Part shown: in pieces, positions 14,618 to 15,268 of the stretch
Position numbering within the stretch: the stretch's first letter is position 1
Layout of the letters: the number at the start of each line of letters is the position of its first letter
Assembly: GCA_964560565.1 (NCBI GenBank)
Contig: CAZLMF010000041.1
Coordinates: 1-15,268, forward strand
DNA: 15,268 bases
Direction: 5' to 3'
Origin: CAZLMF01 sp964560565
Lineage (GTDB): Bacteria; Bacillota; Clostridia; Oscillospirales; Ruminococcaceae
The notes under the pieces: generated by a model
What the model saw: the letters and a program-made list of their open reading frames with translations, nothing else
The model's database searches: none
What the model was told of the DNA's origin: nothing
Translations under genes and position numbers: made by a program

Positions 14618-15268
14618 ATGGACAACGAGAAAAAACCTTTTCCCGGCGAGAGTAATGAACCTATTGAAACTGAAATGGGTGCGGCTCCGGAGCTTGATAT
14701 TGAGGACATACTCAATGAAGCAGATAATACAGATGACCAGTTGAGCGAATCTGCACCAGATGATTTAAACGATGATAAGGTTGATTTACAGGAAGCTACC
14801 CTTGAAGAACCTAAGCCAAAGCCTACTAAGCCTAAAAAACGCAAGAAAAAGCGCAGAGGCTCCAATACTAACCGTGTATTTGGAGGAATTTTGCTTGCTG
14901 TGACAATAGTATGTATTTCATTACTTTTGTCATTTGTGATAATATTTGCGGGAATGGATCTACTTGGCGCAGGAAAGTCTGACAAGCTTATTGATATTGA
15001 GATACCACAAAATGCAACAACAGCTGATATTGCTGAAATACTTAAGGAAAAGGACGTCATTCGCATTCCTTTCCTATTTAGAACTATTTCTTATTTACAA
15101 AGTGCAGACGGAAAGTACCAATATGGTGCATTTACATTAAAGCCTTCTATGTCCTATGAAGAAATTATAGACAATCTACAAGAAATAAACGTTATCCGTG
15201 AGTATGTAAGCGTTCCTATCCCTGAGGGGTACACACTAAAACAAATTTCCATAACTCTTGAACAGTAT
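14618..15268 (+). CDS. mltG: Endolytic transglycosylase MltG (YceG-like), 3'-truncated by the window edge
   Basis: Membrane-anchored lytic transglycosylase that cleaves nascent peptidoglycan strands. The frame is open from ATG 14618 to the end of the window: 217 residues are visible of a protein that is usually well over 350. AGGAGG (14607-14612) is at ideal spacing. Layout: an acidic, probably disordered cytoplasmic segment (1-63), a Pro/Lys/Arg-rich stretch (65-80, KPTKPKKRKKKRR), one membrane helix (about 88-111, FGGILLAVTIVCISLLLSFV), then an extracellular region with the LysM-like part (IDIEIPQNATTADIAEIL, later ADGKYQYGAFTLKPSMSYEEII) and the start of the YceG domain (VPIPEGYTLKQIS). 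The catalytic Glu lies beyond the window. It is 9 bases after the 5-FCL gene, so it is probably cotranscribed. Confidence 0.93.
   Translation, partial: MDNEKKPFPGESNEPIETEMGAAPELDIEDILNEADNTDDQLSESAPDDLNDDKVDLQEATLEEPKPKPTKPKKRKKKRRGSNTNRVFGGILLAVTIVCISLLLSFVIIFAGMDLLGAGKSDKLIDIEIPQNATTADIAEILKEKDVIRIPFLFRTISYLQSADGKYQYGAFTLKPSMSYEEIIDNLQEINVIREYVSVPIPEGYTLKQISITLEQY

Noticed and set aside
14551..15066. Long open frame on the minus strand (171 codons) opposite mltG and the end of the 5-FCL gene
   Set aside because: It is Ser/Leu-rich low-complexity translation, antisense to a clear MltG with family motifs, and has no ribosome binding site or recognised domain.
1..15268. Mobile element, CRISPR array, defence island or toxin-antitoxin system
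   Set aside because: All strands and gaps were read; no direct-repeat arrays, terminal inverted repeats, transposase or nuclease genes were seen, and composition is even.

Overview
The window carries ordinary chromosomal housekeeping DNA from a low-to-moderate GC Gram-positive, most likely a Clostridia member of the Ruminococcaceae/Oscillospiraceae type. This is inferred from the SAM-I (S-box) riboswitch before metK, AGGAGG-type ribosome binding sites, TTGACA/TATAAT promoters, a yqeG-aroQ-peptidase-efp order, an acidic zinc-ribbon protein of the Clostridia type after efp, ThyX rather than ThyA, and a YceG/MltG with a long acidic cytoplasmic tail. All genes lie on the + strand. I see no mobile element, CRISPR array, rRNA, tRNA or phage gene, and no strong sign of recent transfer.

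Layout. (1) 2-1876: leucyl-tRNA synthetase, lacking its 5' end because the window starts inside it. (2) 1890-2198: a consensus promoter, rpsU (ribosomal protein S21) and a hairpin terminator. (3) 2217-4218: yqeG-type HAD phosphatase, aroQ and an M24 Xaa-Pro peptidase, tightly packed and partly overlapping; no promoter is visible for them, so read-through from rpsU is likely. (4) 4227-5364: a probable promoter, efp and an Asp-rich zinc-ribbon protein. (5) 5421-6829: SAM-I riboswitch with a terminator expression platform, metK and a second hairpin. (6) 6830-7177: a small unrecognised membrane-anchored protein whose ribosome binding site lies inside the post-metK hairpin. (7) 7188-10180: promoter, recD2 helicase and overlapping comF-family gene. 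(8) 10173-15268: promoter overlapping the end of comF, then a compact run of thyX, tmk, a DUF2156 protein, a GNAT protein, a DJ-1 family protein, 5-formyl-THF cyclo-ligase and mltG (3' end outside the window). Neighbours in this run overlap or are separated by fewer than 20 bases, which suggests one operon with translational coupling.

How the genes fit together. Translation (leuS, rpsU, efp), one-carbon/folate/SAM metabolism (metK, thyX, 5-FCL), dTTP supply (thyX then tmk), DNA maintenance (recD2, comF family) and cell wall synthesis (mltG) are the themes. The less understood parts are the 115-aa membrane protein after metK, the Asp/Cys/His-rich zinc-ribbon protein, the coupled DUF2156 and GNAT proteins, and a thymidylate kinase with an altered DR(Y/H) motif. 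I did not find a convincing undescribed multi-gene system; the leads below are modest.
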